From the NCBI GenBank assembly GCA_963930775.1, contig OZ005700.1:7636609-7700608 (forward strand): a stretch of 64,000 nucleotides of DNA, in the 5' to 3' direction. Source of the stretch: Cliona cf. orientalis. Taxonomy: Eukaryota; Porifera; Demospongiae; Clionaida; Clionaidae. Under the pieces are notes generated by a model. That model did not search any database. It was not told the origin of the DNA and was given only the letters and a program-made list of their open reading frames with translations. Positions 34,618 through 48,600 of this stretch are shown piece by piece; the stretch's first letter is position 1, and each line of letters begins with the position of its first letter. A program made the position numbers and the translations under genes.

Positions 34618-37600
34618 TACACGTACACATACATGTACATGACATGCACACACACAATGCACCTGTGTGTGTATACAATCGTACACATTATATACACTGT
34701 ACTCATATGCAGCTATAAATTCACAATTAATTTTTACTGTACATGTATATACAAAAAGGATTCAAATTTTGTGTTTGTATACCTGTACTTGTACTTCAGG
34801 TGCAAATCAAAGACCTACCCCAAGCGCCTTCCAACAGTCTCAGTGGTTGTTATCTTCAGGAATGAAGCATTCACTGTTCTCCTGCGGACTGCCACCAGCA
34901 TCATCAACAGATCCCCAGATCACCTACTCCATGAAATTATACTCGTCGATGACTTCAGTGACCACGGTAACACAATTACATTAGTCTAGCACAGATAATC
35001 CTCTATAATACTATACAAAATTATAAGCATCATTAATTTTACACTCTTCTTGGAAATTTAGCACAGTGTGGGACTGTCCCATATGCCTCATTTTACCCAT
35101 AGACATAAATGTACACGTATATAGTACAACCAACGCCTGGCCCACTTCAGCTGTTGACATAGCCAAGTTGTAATGGGACTGTCCCCACTTACTAGGCCAA
35201 GCCCGTTCTCAATGTTGTAGTATAAACTGTGCCTTTCAAAATGGGGCACTTCTTTAATTAGGACACTCTGGCTGCATAGACAAGGTAATTAGGATAACTT
35301 TTAATTGGGGTACACATAGTTGCAGATTTTTCAGCACATTGCAACTAAATTGGTGCATGTACGATAAATATGGACACAATGTATACATTTTGTTTAGCAT
35401 TTTGTGAATTCTTAATCAAATGATAGTTTGCTAGGCTTCAATTGCTTAGACATTATGGCTCACCATGCCATGTCTCGATCCTATCTCTCTACATACTGCA
35501 GAGGACTTGAAACAGAAACTAGACGACTGGGCCTCTCCTCAGTCCAAGATCAAGATCGTTCGGCTTCACCAGAGAGAAGGCCTCATTCGAGCGAGAACGG
35601 CCGGTGCCAACGTAGCCACTGGCGGGGTGCTGGTCTTTCTCGACTCGCACTGTGAGTGCAACGAGGGTTGGCTAGAGCCCCTATTGGAACGCATCCACCT
35701 GGACAGGTCCACCGTAGTGTGCCCTGTCATTGATAATATTAACTACGATTCGCTCAAGTACCCGTCGGGCTATGGGGACGTGGGGAATAGGGGAGGCTTC
35801 AACTGGGGGCTGGTCTTCAAGTGGAGAAGACTGCCAAAGTATGAGAGAGAGAGACGCTCGGGAGACCCAACAAAGTGAGTTGCATTGTATGCATACACAA
35901 TGAATTGTGTGGTCTATACGCTACTGGAGGGGGTAATTCCCCTCATTAATTAAATAATCACTTATACATGTGTAGTTACTCTCTATCGAGAATTCTGTAT
36001 CTTCAGAGCAATTTTATATTTTAATTTTGAGTAGCTGGGACCCCAAGCATTGCCCTGATTAGATAAGTGTCTGTGATACCCTTTCAGGGAAGCCATTACT
36101 ATTTTAATTACCATTTTTTGTTTCACTATTCCTCCAGGGAGGTGAAGTCGCCGACTATGGCAGGAGGGCTCTTTGCCATGGACAGAGAGTACTTCTTTGA
36201 GATTGGAGCATATGATCCTGGAATGGATATCTGGGGAGCAGAGAACCTGGAAATGTCATTCAGAGTGAGTGATTTCATTGATATCGTGTGTACAATATGT
36301 ATGTTAAGGACTTTGGTATGTATATACTGTGATTATTACACATAATATTGTGATGAGCTAATTGGCTTTGGATGTAGCTACAGGTGCTCGTACAACAACT
36401 ATTTGTGGTTCTTTAATTAAGTTTTGTGTTCATAGTACACTCCCGTTTCCCTCGTGAATACCTGGTGTACAAGATGATTTTGCAGCACTGGACTGTAGCT
36501 AGTGGCATACTTGACTATTTGTGCATAAAGTCAGTATTTTTTACTTCATCCCATGTCCTCTTTCTCCCACTTTGTCAATCCCTGCTCAACAGTGAAGCAG
36601 TTGGAGAGAGGGCCTGAGGAAGAGGCTATCTCTTAGCCCGACACAAAATATTATTGTAACAATTCTTGCATCTAAGTACCAATATTACTCTAGCTGCTAT
36701 AGGAGTCCATGCACGAGTTTTACAATTTGACATACAGGAAGTCCACTATAAAATTCTCTGTGTTTAGTGTGATAATATTGCCCTGTCTCTCTCTGTAGAT
36801 TTGGATGTGCGGTGGTCAGCTTGAGATCATCCCTTGCTCTCACGTGGGTCACATATTTCGTCCCAAGAATCCCAACTCGTTCCCCGGAGGGGTGGGGCAG
36901 ACGCTGGCCAAGAACAACCTCAGACTGATCGAGGTTTGGATGGACGAGTACAAGGAGGTCTACTACGAAAAGAGGCCCGACCTGAGAGGGAGGGACTACG
37001 GGGACATCAGTGAGAGGGTGGAGCTGAGGAAGAAACTCGGCTGCAAGTCGTTCAAGTGGTATCTGGACACGATATACCCCGAGTTGCCCCTGCCTAATGA
37101 GAATGACTGGCATGGAGGATGGGTAAGTATGCCTGGCTTAATAGATGTAATTACTACCATCAGTCTGTGCCTACATTACAATTTTTATTATTGATATGGC
37201 CATACTTTTTAAACTGTCAGTCTTGTTGGCAGTAATTGCATTTCTCCTTGGCCCTTACATGTACATGTACATCAGAGCAGTAGCCTAGAAAGAGCTTGTT
37301 TTTATGTGTATATTGATTTGTTGCTTTTTGTTGCAGCTTCGTAATCCCCAGAGCAACAAATGTCTGGACACTCTCGGCCACAGAGAAGGAAAAGTGGTGG
37401 GAGCTTATCCTTGCCATGGACACGGCGTTAACCAGGTCTCTTTCTCTCTCCCCCACCCCTCCTCCCTCTCTCCCTTCCTCTCTCTCTCCCCCTCTCACCC
37501 TCCCTCCTTCTCTCTTTCATACACCCTTTTTTTCTCTCTCTTATGCAATCATCTGTTCATCTCTCTGTTCAGGAATTTCACTACACTGACTTGGATCAGA

Positions 37601-38273
37601 TAGTGTACGAGGACGATCTCTGTCTCGATGTGCCCAGGTCCAAGCTGAAGAACCCCATCGAGATACAGATCTGCCACTTTATGGGAGGCAACCAAAAGTG
37701 GAAGTATGATAACCAGGTGAGAAACAAAGAGCCTTACAATGCTATGTTTGAAGGGGAAAAGTTCATGAATTCATAAATTCATGAATATGGCCAAGTTATA
37801 ATAAGGTGTGTGACGAGTATTGTTCAATTATCGTGAATTGAGTGTTTGATAATGGAAAAGCTCTGCCATGGAACTACATTGGAACAGATGATTAGACTAC
37901 GACTACTATAATTGTGCACAACAAAATATTATAATGGTGTGTACAGGGTTATGGAGTTCTTGTTTTGTCTTCATATTTGCTGCCTATAAATTCCTTTGAA
38001 GGCCAGCCCTTCACCACACTGACTATAATATGTGTAATGTGTATACCATATTAGACTTCCTCACACACACACACGCACACCCCTACACATCTATATACAC
38101 ATTCTCCCTTGCTGCAGACCCACACGATGCAGCATACCCCGACCATGTACTGCCTTGAGCTGTCAGAAAACGGCAAGGACGTCTACATGAACAAGTGTGA
38201 TGGCTCTCCGTCCCAGGAGTGGGTCTGGGCCAGGCACTACACTCCAAAGAGAACAGTTAGGCAGTGGTATTAG
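33429..38273 (+). CDS. GALNT: Polypeptide N-acetylgalactosaminyltransferase (GALNT family)
   Basis: Nine exons: 33429-33601, 34275-34415, 34800-34966, 35502-35874, 36138-36264, 36799-37122, 37337-37435, 37573-37716 and 38118-38273. A short cytoplasmic start (MRFHYKR) and one hydrophobic anchor make a type II Golgi protein. The GT27 catalytic domain has [21 protein letters not shown], the manganese-binding [16 protein letters not shown] and the Gal/GalNAc-T motif [17 protein letters not shown]...[10 protein letters not shown], then [18 protein letters not shown]. The C-terminal ricin-like lectin domain has [16 protein letters not shown] and the Gln-Lys-Trp of NQKWKYD. The enzyme starts mucin-type O-glycosylation by moving GalNAc to Ser/Thr. 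Ser/Thr-rich stems of the neighbouring receptors are the sort of substrate it uses. All key residues are present. Confidence 0.93.
34446..34615. repeat. Long (CT)n microsatellite in GALNT intron 2
   Basis: About 170 bp of CT with CCCTCT interruptions at the left and about 30 pure CT units at the right. Long open frames here (Ser-Leu or Arg-Glu) are artefacts. Confidence 0.95.
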
Positions 38274-38532
38274 GCAGATTTATTTATTTTTATTAGTGTA
38301 TATTCTCTCTTTTGCTTTCTCTTTTAATAATAGGTGCATATATATCATTCATTTGCTGTGGACTCTGTTCCCTACTATTTTTCTTCTTTCCAATTGTATC
38401 ACTCAACCCAGCTTTCACAATCACACATTATCATGCATATTAATGTATCTTAAGCAGTAAAATTAATAGTAATATTGAAATTGGTATTATAAACGAGATA
38501 TTCAAGTGTGATGCAATAGCTACAAATCCAAA

Positions 38533-38866
38533 TTAGCAGATTGCTTCATAGTAGTCTGCATTTGTTCCATAAGCCTCATTTGTCAGTGTTGTGATGTGTT
38601 GAGTTGCTTGACCATAAGCATCATTCTTCTCTGTTTCAATGCCATCATGTACTTGACCGTACGCTTCATTTTCGTTCAGTCCAATCTCAGGAGTGTCTGC
38701 ATTATAGAATCCACCTCCCCCCTTGCGCATAAGCCTCCCCGTGCACTTTATCTCAAGATCCTGCATAGGTATAGTTTTGTCTCGCATATAAGCCACCCTG
38801 ACTGGAAGTGCTACTGTAGACTCATGGTCGAACTTGATACAATCATTACCATAGAATCCAGCAATT

Positions 38867-38907
<41 letters not shown>

Positions 38908-41823
38908 TGCATAAGCCTCCTGTGTACTTTATCTAGAATTCAATAAAACCTTGGTCATTAGCTTGTATCATTATCATAGTACTGAATTTGTGGTGTAGCT
39001 ACTTGATGAAAAGAAATACAGAAGGGGCTATGCAAATAATTAGACTTGACCATAGTAATTCATACACATGACATAATAATAATAATTATATTATAGACTT
39101 GCAGCTCAGTTCTTACCTCTAAGTCTAGCATCACTCCTTCTCTTCTTTACTATGATGAAGCATAATAGTATTATTATTATGCAAATAGCTGTAAGGACTA
39201 CCAGAGCCAATACTCCGACTACCACTGGAAATATCAATTGTAGCCTTGTTGACTGGGTGGAACAATATTATAGAAAAAGTAAAACTTCATTGGGTTTAGT
39301 TATAGCTACAATTTGTTGCAGGCACTAATATTATGATTACCGGTATAAATGAGAATCAGTGTTGCTTATAGATAAAGTGTGGTTGTGCAGTGCATGGTTA
39401 TTAACCTCACGTGCACGCATGTAGATGGTCACTCAATCAGTTTGTCTGTCGTCTGTCAGCATAAAAATCGGCAAATCTCAACACTTAAGCGAAAGTAGGG
39501 TCAATAAATGAGATAAAATGGTATAAGACAGCGAAAAAACACCTCCTATCTCATTCTTAGCTCTAGGCATTACCCAGGGAAGCTACAAATCGTGCAAGTA
39601 TGTTGGACAGTCATGCCCACCTAGTACCTTATGAAATCTATTGCACATGCTCGAGCTTCTCTACTATAGGGAGTCTAATGCGCATGCTCGAGCTTTTCTA
39701 TAGCATGCTTTTAGCACAAAATTAATGTCATTTGTGATCATGGATTTCAGAAGGGAACGAAAAAATTCGTGAGTAGCAAGAGATTAAACTTCAAAGAATA
39801 GAGGTCTCTAAGAAGAGGCATGCAGGCCATGGGTGATATTGCCATGGCACGCGGGGTATGTGCTCTATGACCTCTAGTTGTGAGTTCAATCGATCATCTG
39901 CAGGGTATAGGATACAGATTTCTGATCTAGATGGACTAATTGTGGAAAGCTACCAGTTAGGAAATGTAGAGCGTATCATTATTAGCACCAGCTACATACT
40001 TACTGTTGTGAGTACTGCTGTGGTCGTGGAGTAGACACCAGATGATGTACTAGGCTCAACTGTGTGCAGGATAGGGGGTATAGATGCACTAGTAATTATT
40101 GCAGTTAAAATATTACGGTACCTAGCTCAGGGCAGACCTAGCTAGCAAGAGTAAAAATAAGGAGGGGAAGAGAGTGTTGAACACTGTGTTATAGGTTTTC
40201 GGTGAGTAATGTGACTTGCCACCGTGTGTACATGACTATATAGCCCTAGGGGCTCAACACTTGATTTTTCTTAGAATTGTGAAGAATAGACACATTCTTT
40301 GTGAGTTTTAAATAGCCACTTACCACAATTGCCATTCACTGGAGTAGAAGCTGGGCCGTGGGCCCCACAGTTGTCAAATGCCCTAACAATAAATAAGTGG
40401 TCTTCTCCGTTGCAGAAATTAGCTGGAGTAGTTAAGTTTGTGATAGTCCTGTCAGTGACTATCGATTCCCACCGGCTCTTGGTCTCCATCACTTTGTACC
40501 CTGTCACCACACTGTTGTTGTCCTGAGCTTCCTGCATTGTGCGTGCGTGTGTGTGAGAGAGTGAGTGAGTGAGCTAAAGAGAGAGGGAGAATCCCCGAGT
40601 GATTTCATGTGCGTAGAGATGGGGTGAAAGAGCAGAATTAAAATATACTTTTTCAGCAGGCATGAGAGTGTGTGGAGCTATGGCAGAATGCTTTCTGTGA
40701 CTCACCCTCCATGAGATGTTGAACGTTCTCTCTCCATCAGTTACAGCAGTGTTCACGGACACACCGAGCACCTGCACTATGACCTCTGCACACAGATAGA
40801 TGAAATAGAGACAAGTTAGTAGTAATTATTAAGCGACATCATTACACAATTACTTCATACATACCTCCTGAACATGGAGAGAGAACCACACTCCTCCCAG
40901 TGGATTCATTCCGGTCAACACTAGTGACGCTGACCACACTGAATGCATAGTTGACACCAACTTCAAGTCCACTAATAGTCGTAGATGTGGCAGTCTTTGG
41001 AAGTGTAGAGCCTTCACCCAGGCACACTTCGCTCCCACCAGATGGAGTATAACAAACATCGATCATAAAAGTGGCTTCCGTATTTGAAGTATCGATTGTC
41101 CAAGAGACTCGAACACTACCAGCTCCATTCTGGGTTATCATCATGTTCATGGGCTGCGGGGGAGGTGAAGGCACTGTGGAGGAGAGAGAGGGGGAGAAGG
41201 AAAGAGGTGTAAGAGTTTGAACATAGTCAGTTTTAGAGCTAAACTCTGTATACAGGAGCACCAGCCCTTATCAAGTGCTGCACCAAAAATTAGAAAAATA
41301 CAGATGTGTTCACACATCAATTCTGTTCTTTTATTTCCCCGGTTAATCTAATTCGGGGCGAGTCTGAGTGAGCTCCGAATACACGAGACACAGGAAGCGG
41401 TTTTATATATATATTAAGCTCAATAAATATAGGTTATAGCACGAAAGCGAGACAGTTCAGTGATTTATTGACCGAGGGCGAAGCCCGAGGTCAATAAGCC
41501 ACTGAACTGTCGAGATCGAGTACTATAACCGATTTGTAGTAGGAGTTATTGTCCTGTGGGTTTAGTTATAGTCCTGCGGGAAGGCAGTTGGGTGGTAAGC
41601 GATTTTAGCTGTTGTCGGCATCCTTTGATTTGTATGGCTTCAGTACTACAATTAGTATCAGCAGTGCTGCACCATCTGCCCACCCAGTGAACTAACCACA
41701 CACAGGAACTGATTGAGATAATTATGTGAGAATTGATCACTGTAAGAATTCAGGGCACTAATAAGTAATTACTCGATAATTGGCTAAATGATTGTCTCCA
41801 AATGCCATGTAATTACTGCCTGC

Positions 41824-41866
<43 letters not shown>

Positions 41867-44800
41867 ACCCCCTCCCTCCCCCTCCCCTCACTCCTTTCCC
41901 CTACTTCTTTATTCCACATGCATAATAATACATGCATGTCATGTATACACACATCCCATAGTGAATTGCAGCTACTCACCTTCATTACAGAAGTTGCGGT
42001 TAGCACGTAAGGTAACCCTTGAACCCCGAATTGTGTTTGTGGCAGAGCAAGAGTAGGCGCCTCGGCAGTTAAACCGGCTCACTGATATAGTTATCCTTAG
42101 CATATTCTCATAAGTGCCCGGGGTTAGAACAGTTGCTGCATACTCGTTGGAGTTGATCGTACGCCCTGAAGAGTCTTGCCATTCAACAGAAGGGGTGGGG
42201 TAGCCAATAGCAACACAGGTCACCCTGATTTGATCGCTGTTGACTTCTGGATCTAATATCCTTGGAGGATCAACAACTGTATTGGAGGATTCAGAGAGAG
42301 GGGGGGTGGGGAGAGGAGCAAGTGTAAGTTTTAAATACTATGAGCTGCAATTACTGAACCCACAAACTTCACTCACATGGCACAAAAACTGAGAAATATC
42401 TGGTCAAACTTCCACCAGTGTTTGAGAGACCCAGGCTGTAGTTCCCTCTATCATTCTGCGTTACTCCAGTCACAGTCAGGGCACCAGTGTTACTGATGCT
42501 AACTCGACCGCTGCCATTTACCAGTTCCGTTGAATCTCTCCTCCATGTGATGGTTGGTGAGGGTACTCCACCTTGAACTATCACTGGGATCGTGAGTGTT
42601 TCATCTTGTTGTACAGTACGATTTTGTTCGGGTACAGGGTCTTGAATAGATGGCGCCTCTGTGGTGTGTGTGTGAGAGGGGGGAGGGAAGAGAGAAAGTG
42701 AGAGTGAGAGAGAAAGAGAGAGAGTGAATACCGGCAAACAAAGTATGCATAAACTCTCTCACACGTTGGACAATGTTTCTAACTTGGGAAGAATGACGGG
42801 TCATTTGTCCTACAATCGCTATCAACGCATGCAGCAGGAAACTTAATCAATATCTACGGCAAATCTACTCACTGTGTACACAGTATGGTCACGCACGCAC
42901 CTAGCGTACACTAGGTTGGCAATAATCAATTGAAACTGATCCATAATCTCAAAATACTGATCAACTTTGATTCATAACACCACACACCCTCAGTTGCCAT
43001 GGCTACAGTTAGACGCAAATATATCAGATTAGCATAAACAAGTTTGTCCTCACATATTCGCTGCTCACCCAAGGCTTCATATTAACATAATATTATAGGG
43101 TTTTCACAGCAAAAGGCAAGAAGCTTTGGCTTAATAAGTATGAGGTCTAGTCATAGCACCAGCCAAAGATTGAGACAAGTATATACTAGCAAAATTTGGG
43201 GATTGATCCGCTGGCCTGGCTGACTACCCTCCACCCACACCATCCCTAGATTATCATACCTCACTAGGGTTAGACCCCTAATCTTGAAAATACTATAATA
43301 ATGTGTTTCAGAAGAAGCTGAAGTTTCATAATTTTGGAATTTTGGACAATTTGGTAGAGAAAAGTATGCAGTGTTTATCCAATTTTTGTGCTATTTGGAT
43401 AGTTCCACATTTTCAACTTCTGAGCCCTTCATTAATTTATTCTCATACAGTTTGGGGAAATAGCTATTAATTGCATTTGTTATGCAAGGATAAATTGCAC
43501 TCGGCTTCACCTCATGCAATTCCTTTCCTTCTAATGCATAATTTATGCACCACTGAATTGCACTCAAATTCTATACTAATTAATTAGAGAAATCAGATTT
43601 ATGGGTTAGACCACCTTATACTTCTCAGCCCTTCTGCATTGCCTCACTGTGATATACACAAGTACTATGGTAGCAATATAATATATTGGTCGCTGTTTTG
43701 CTTGCTTGCTCTAGAGCTCAGGTTTCTGACAGAGACACGCATGCATGTAGATACAAGCGAAGAGGAAAGGTCTAGCTTGATGACTTCCATGAAGCCTTCA
43801 CGCCATGAAGGACTTGTTTGTTGCTGGACTAGTGCTTGTTGCTATGATCTGTACGTGCAATCAGTAAGTGTGTAATTACAAAGTAATAAGTGTGTAATTA
43901 TAAATTGCACAGTTAGTCTATGGAATGTTATATATAGAGACAAACAATTGTATATGATCAGAAGTACACAATTAACTCCAGATGCTACTATACTAAGGTA
44001 ATGGAGCATGGTAAAGCATGATGGAGGGAGGTTCATTTGAGCCGGGTGGTGGATTTCACATGAGCAACTAAGAACATTGCCATACCTGGCTCTGTAGAAC
44101 AGCAGCTAAACTTCCAAATATCTAGATCCATACATATACATCATACACTCTATTCTCTCATAAATTTAATAGGTATACTCAGGTGAAAGAGGACAAAAAA
44201 TTATCCACAAAAGACAGACAGACTGATGCATGCACATGGGCACATGTATGCACACACAATGAATGATTAGCTCACCTGCTACCAAAATATTAAATCGACA
44301 GATATCAAATATTCCAGAGGAGATGGGAGCTCTGCAACTGTATTCCCCGGCAAACTCTCGAGCAAAGTTCATGAAGGTCACCGTCCTGTTATTACCTGAC
44401 CCAGGGTCAACTGTAGGCACCTGACAGCTACACTCATCAAGTGTATCAGCATTGTCCTGTCTTATACTAGTATCTCCACGGAACCAGTTGAGTGAAAATG
44501 GTGGCCTTAATACGTGAGTGCAGGTCAGCATTGCACCACCTCCTTCAGGTATTACTAGTGGCATGTTAGGACCAACTGCTGGCTGAATGGTGAACTCTAT
44601 TGTTTTAATGGATGTGTGAAGAGAGAGGAAGGGAGGAAGGGGGGGGGGGGGAGAGACATAGTGTCCAAGTACATGTATCAATATTTTTTACTGAATTCTG
44701 AGCATAAATAGTATACTGGTAAACTTTAAAAATTATTGATATTAAGTACATAATTATATCATAATAATTATATGGAGCTCTTTGAAAATGCATACAAAAC

Positions 44801-45128
44801 ATTGAATTATTATTAATAGGAGAACTTGGAGGCACTGGAGAGAGCAAAAATTAGGTACTGAGATAATCATAATATTTGCTACACTCAATATAATCAGTTA
44901 ATTGAAGTGACAAGAATGCAGCTATGTCCGTCTCAGACTTTCTCCAAGATACACAATTCAATTTTAAGGCCTTTGGCTACTAGATCAAGCATATTAAATA
45001 CAATTGAGTGCACTTAGTCTTCTTTTATTATAAATCCTTAACTTACGGTCACAGTTCTGTGGCAGCACTGGTAGTACGCTGACACACAGCACTACCAAGC
45101 AACAAAACAGCTCTTTCAAATGAGACAT
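38533..45128 (-). CDS. Ig/fibronectin-III receptor with SRCR-receptor-type TM and tail
   Basis: Exons on the minus strand: signal peptide 45128-45047; Ig domain about 44599-44274 (LTCTHVL, FAGEYSCRAP); Ig 42660-42376 (TITWRRDS, RGNYSLGLS); Ig about 42280-41981 (RVTCVAIGYP, GAYSCSAT); FN3 about 41173-40866; FN3 in two exons about 40790-40705 and 40540-40325; stem about 40090-40010; membrane exon about 39260-39120; tail about 38710-38533. The tail has NENEAYGQVHDG, KNDAYGQATQ, TNEAYG and ADYYEA. Membrane exon, tail and surrounding introns are close to SRCR receptor F (57.2-58.0 kb), though the ectodomain is unrelated. The second Ig lacks the usual first cysteine. Joining tail and ectodomain exons into one gene is inferred from order, strand and absence of other ends. 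Confidence 0.7.
38868..38906. repeat. Poly-C run of 39
   Basis: 39 uninterrupted C on the plus strand (G on the coding strand of the receptor). It sits in the intron before the tail exon. The sequence after it (GTGCATAAGCCTCC...CTTTATCT) repeats 38727-38753, so the run separates two copies of a local duplication. Confidence 0.9.
39420..39880. mobile_element. Element of the TACCCCGCG family in the Ig/FN3 receptor intron
   Basis: It ends GGCACGCGGGGTATGTGCTCTATGACCTCTAG, nearly the same as the right end of the element at 8.9-12.1 kb (GCGCGGGGTACATGCTCTATG...). Its left part has GTCTGTCGTCTGTCAGC and AAAAATCGGCAAATC, resembling the subterminal part of the 60.4-kb element. Receptor-derived sequence resumes on both sides. 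Noncoding. Confidence 0.6.
41432..41531. mobile_element. Foldback element, about 100 bp
   Basis: GGTTATAG at the left and CTATAACC at the right. The arms ACAGTTCAGTGATTTATTGACC and GGTCAATAAGCCACTGAACTGT pair around a GGGCGAAGCCC loop. It lies in the intron between the third Ig and first FN3 exons. Confidence 0.85.
41827..41865. repeat. (CT)n microsatellite in receptor intron
   Basis: About 17 CT units followed by C-rich sequence. Confidence 0.9.
42830..44273. other. Long intron of the Ig/FN3 receptor; no exon recognised
   Basis: The stretch between the first and second Ig exons shows no Ig-like or other domain on either strand. A small plus-strand open frame at 43639-43875 has no recognisable features. 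An unrecognised exon cannot be excluded. Confidence 0.4.
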
Positions 45129-45616
45129 TCCAAGTGTTCCAAACAAGACACACGTAAAAGACGGGCAATATAGGGACAGTGTCACTCAAATCACCAAAAA
45201 AATTTTTAATTGTCCGGAAAACCACTGCACTGCAGCGCAGCGCGTAGCGCGTGGGCGGCAACTTTGCAATTGCATGGCTTCTTCATACGTATAATAATAT
45301 TCCCCAGAACCATACACTGCAAGCAGATAGCTTGCGCTGCGATTCATATACTAGGGTTGAAAACATTGCAAATGCATACGTATATACCTCTTTGTCATAC
45401 CTCTTTTTCTTCTCTCCAGTGACACATCATGGTGCCAACCGAACCTCTCTCTAAATAACCGGAAAATAGTAATATTGAATTTCCAAAAACACTGCGCTCG
45501 TAGTCAGTACTATACTGTACTTGTACTGCAGGCTGTTATCTCGATTTGCAGTACAAACTTTGCATAGTAGCTGTTGTTTTTATGTCAGGACAAAACTCGT
45601 AAACTACCGGTGGGCC

Positions 45617-48600
45617 ATGTCATCAGAACGTGAGCGCGTGCCCTCGACATCGACTGTATCTCAGTCACGGATCACCGCGGAAGCACAGCCAGCAGCCATG
45701 GACTCTGACCTGAGCTCCCTCTCGCAGCTCACCGCCAACATCAAGGCGGCCGACAAGCTCTCTTCAGTCCTCGACAGTACCGGGGTAAGGAGAGGGTAAA
45801 CCTACGCACAAGGTTTAAACTACCCCTTTACATATCGACATAATTCTATCTCTGTGTACTGGGAGGGGGCGGGGCCGCTGTACTACAAGGGCTGACCAGA
45901 CCTTCATGTGCCATCTTTTTGTATTTTTAACAGTTGAATTTCGAGGAAGATATTCCACTTTTGGAATACAAGCCCAACCTTGAAGACATCCTGAACGAGG
46001 TATCACAAGCTCATCAGTATGTATGTCTGTTGTGTGGCTTGTCTATGATTCTGATTGGCCGATACAGGATGACTCCTCGGCCCCAACACTGGATGAATTG
46101 GGTATTTCTGATATAGCCCTTGAAGAGGACTCAGCAGCTACCTTTCAACCTCCAGTTGAAATGTCAGTTTCAATATGTAGCTAAAATTTAATGTTTACGT
46201 ACATCATATTGTGTGTGTATGTATGTATGTGGAGCGCGTACGGTGGGTAATGGAGCCAATTAAGTCCTGAACTACCTATAATATATCCCTGTCTGTATGC
46301 TCCTGTACTATTAAATATAATAATCAGATCGATTCACACAAGTTTTGAAAGGCGCATGCATGAACTGGCATTAGTTTACCTGTATTGGTGTACATTGTAT
46401 GTGCATGTGTGTACATGTATGTACTCGTGTACATGTGTATTGGTACAATGCTATCTGCCATGATACTCCACGATATTCCACCCCCCACCCTCCAATCATT
46501 AGTCCTGAAGTGGCGTCCAAGTCTCGTTCTTCTAGTGCTCCCGGTAGCAATGAGGGTGCCATATTGAAACAGATTGTCCTCAAGGGCGTTGCAAACCAGC
46601 TCTCTCAAGCCACTGTGAGTTAGCTTTACATCATGCCCCTCACTTTTGTCTCATACTACTTTACGTAGATTCACAATGAGGCTGGACTTCCTACTGCTCT
46701 GGTAAGTATCAATCCAATACTAGTCTACCCTTGTCCTCCCAGTTTTTTTTCCAATGAGAGATGAGGCTTATTCCTAATCATAAAGCCCCTCTTAATGTTG
46801 TATTACTATTAATGTGCATTGAGTGTATTAGAGGTTGTTGGTTGTATACTGTAGTACGGCTACTCAATTTTGCCTCTCTTCTCTACAGGCGGTGGGTAGT
46901 GTCTATGCAATTGGTACATCACATGGACTGATTCTTGTCTTTGGTGAGATTTGTTGACCTCCCCCTTTTATTACATGTGCATGAAAATCATTTCTCTCCC
47001 CTCTCCACCCCTCTCCTCCCCATTCCCCACCCTCCCCACAAACACACAGATGGGAAGGAACAGTTGAGAAGTGTCCTCAGCCCTTACCAGAAGGGAGCGT
47101 CAGAACCAGGTATGCTCTGTTCTGTAATACAAAATAATGTGTGCTTGGTCATCATTCACGAGTAATCTTAAACTGTTGATGGTTCATCCTTGCAGTTGGT
47201 CACCACGGAGCTGTCTCGGCGTTGGATATCAGTCGTGACGGTACCAAACTGCTTTGTGGCCATGCTAAAGGATTGGTGAGTTATCCGCTGTCCTTCTTTT
47301 ATATGTGCTAAGCTCCATCCATCATTACGTGTACGCTTTTGCCATTTATGCCACCAAAGATTTCCTACTGGGATTTGGTCACTAACAAGTGCCTCTCGAT
47401 GTTCAACGATGTCCATCCACCTGGTTTTGGGGTTCTTAATGTCAAGGTAACCAAGCAAGCCAAGGAAGTGAAGTTTGTGTTTTTTATTCGTGACAATCTG
47501 ATCTTTTTACATAGTTCACAGACGATCCTAACTGTGTGCTCTTCAGTAACACTGGAGGACATGTGTTTGAGATAAAGCTAAAGTGAGTGAGATGACAGTC
47601 TTTCGTCTGATTGAGCTTCAGTTTTTTTTTACTTTTCGACAGGAAAACGTTTGGTGTCCGATCATGGCTCTCAGACTGTATTTTCTCAGGCTGGTGAGTT
47701 GTTGATAGTAAATACTTCCTTCGAATTGGGTTTTCATGACCGAGTCCTTTCCTCCACACATGTAGCCATGGTGAAGCTCTGACCTTTGAACCTCTGCTGA
47801 TGGAGGATAGAGACCAGTCCCCTCTCCGAGATTTATACATCGTTGCCATTGCTACAGTGACTCAGGTTAAGCTATCCTAACACATTTTTCTTTACTTACT
47901 TAACCCAAGACACAAACATCTTATCTTTACAGGTCCTGATTCTCAAGCTGAACCCTCCACTGAAAGGCCTTACATCTCTACCGCTACGGGTAGGTGCCAG
48001 ATCGTTTGAATATTTTGCCTGTTTTTTATTAACGTAATTTTGGTGGGATCCACTCATGCATGCATGTGTATGGCACTCAATCTGCAGGGTAAGCCCCAGT
48101 GTCTTCCTCAGCTGGCCTGGCACCATGTGGTCATAGAACACCGTGAAAAGACTACCAAGTCTGGAAAGATGTTCACTGTCAACCCTGTAAGACAAATCCT
48201 ACCTACCATGTTTATGCTAATAGAATGCGAGCTAAAAAATTTTTTAAATTTCACGTTAATGATAAAGGTCGTCACATACTCCATTAAGATACACTATGAA
48301 AAGTCCTAGAACGTGAATTTTCTTGCGCTAATTATATACTATATACAACGAAAAATATTCTTCAGACGATCAGTTTTCTTATATAGTCCGTGTCCTAACT
48401 TGGAGGGCATAAAAGATGCGTTCTTCTACAAGTTTAGAAGGCCCACGATTGGTCAGAATTGCAGTGGCACTGTGCCGTGTGCATAAACAACGGTGGCCAT
48501 AGAGATGCATTCTTGAACGAACGGCAGAAAGCACTGTTCGTTTCGAGAGACCTGCTCAGCAGGCCACCGAGCCTCGAGCAAAGCGAGAGACGAGGTCTGT

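Noticed and set aside
34267..34718. Long Arg-Glu and Ser-Leu-Pro frames on both strands
   Set aside because: Translation of the (CT)n microsatellite in GALNT intron 2.
43639..43875. 78-codon plus-strand frame
   Set aside because: Within a long receptor intron, no recognised domain, no supporting splice sites.
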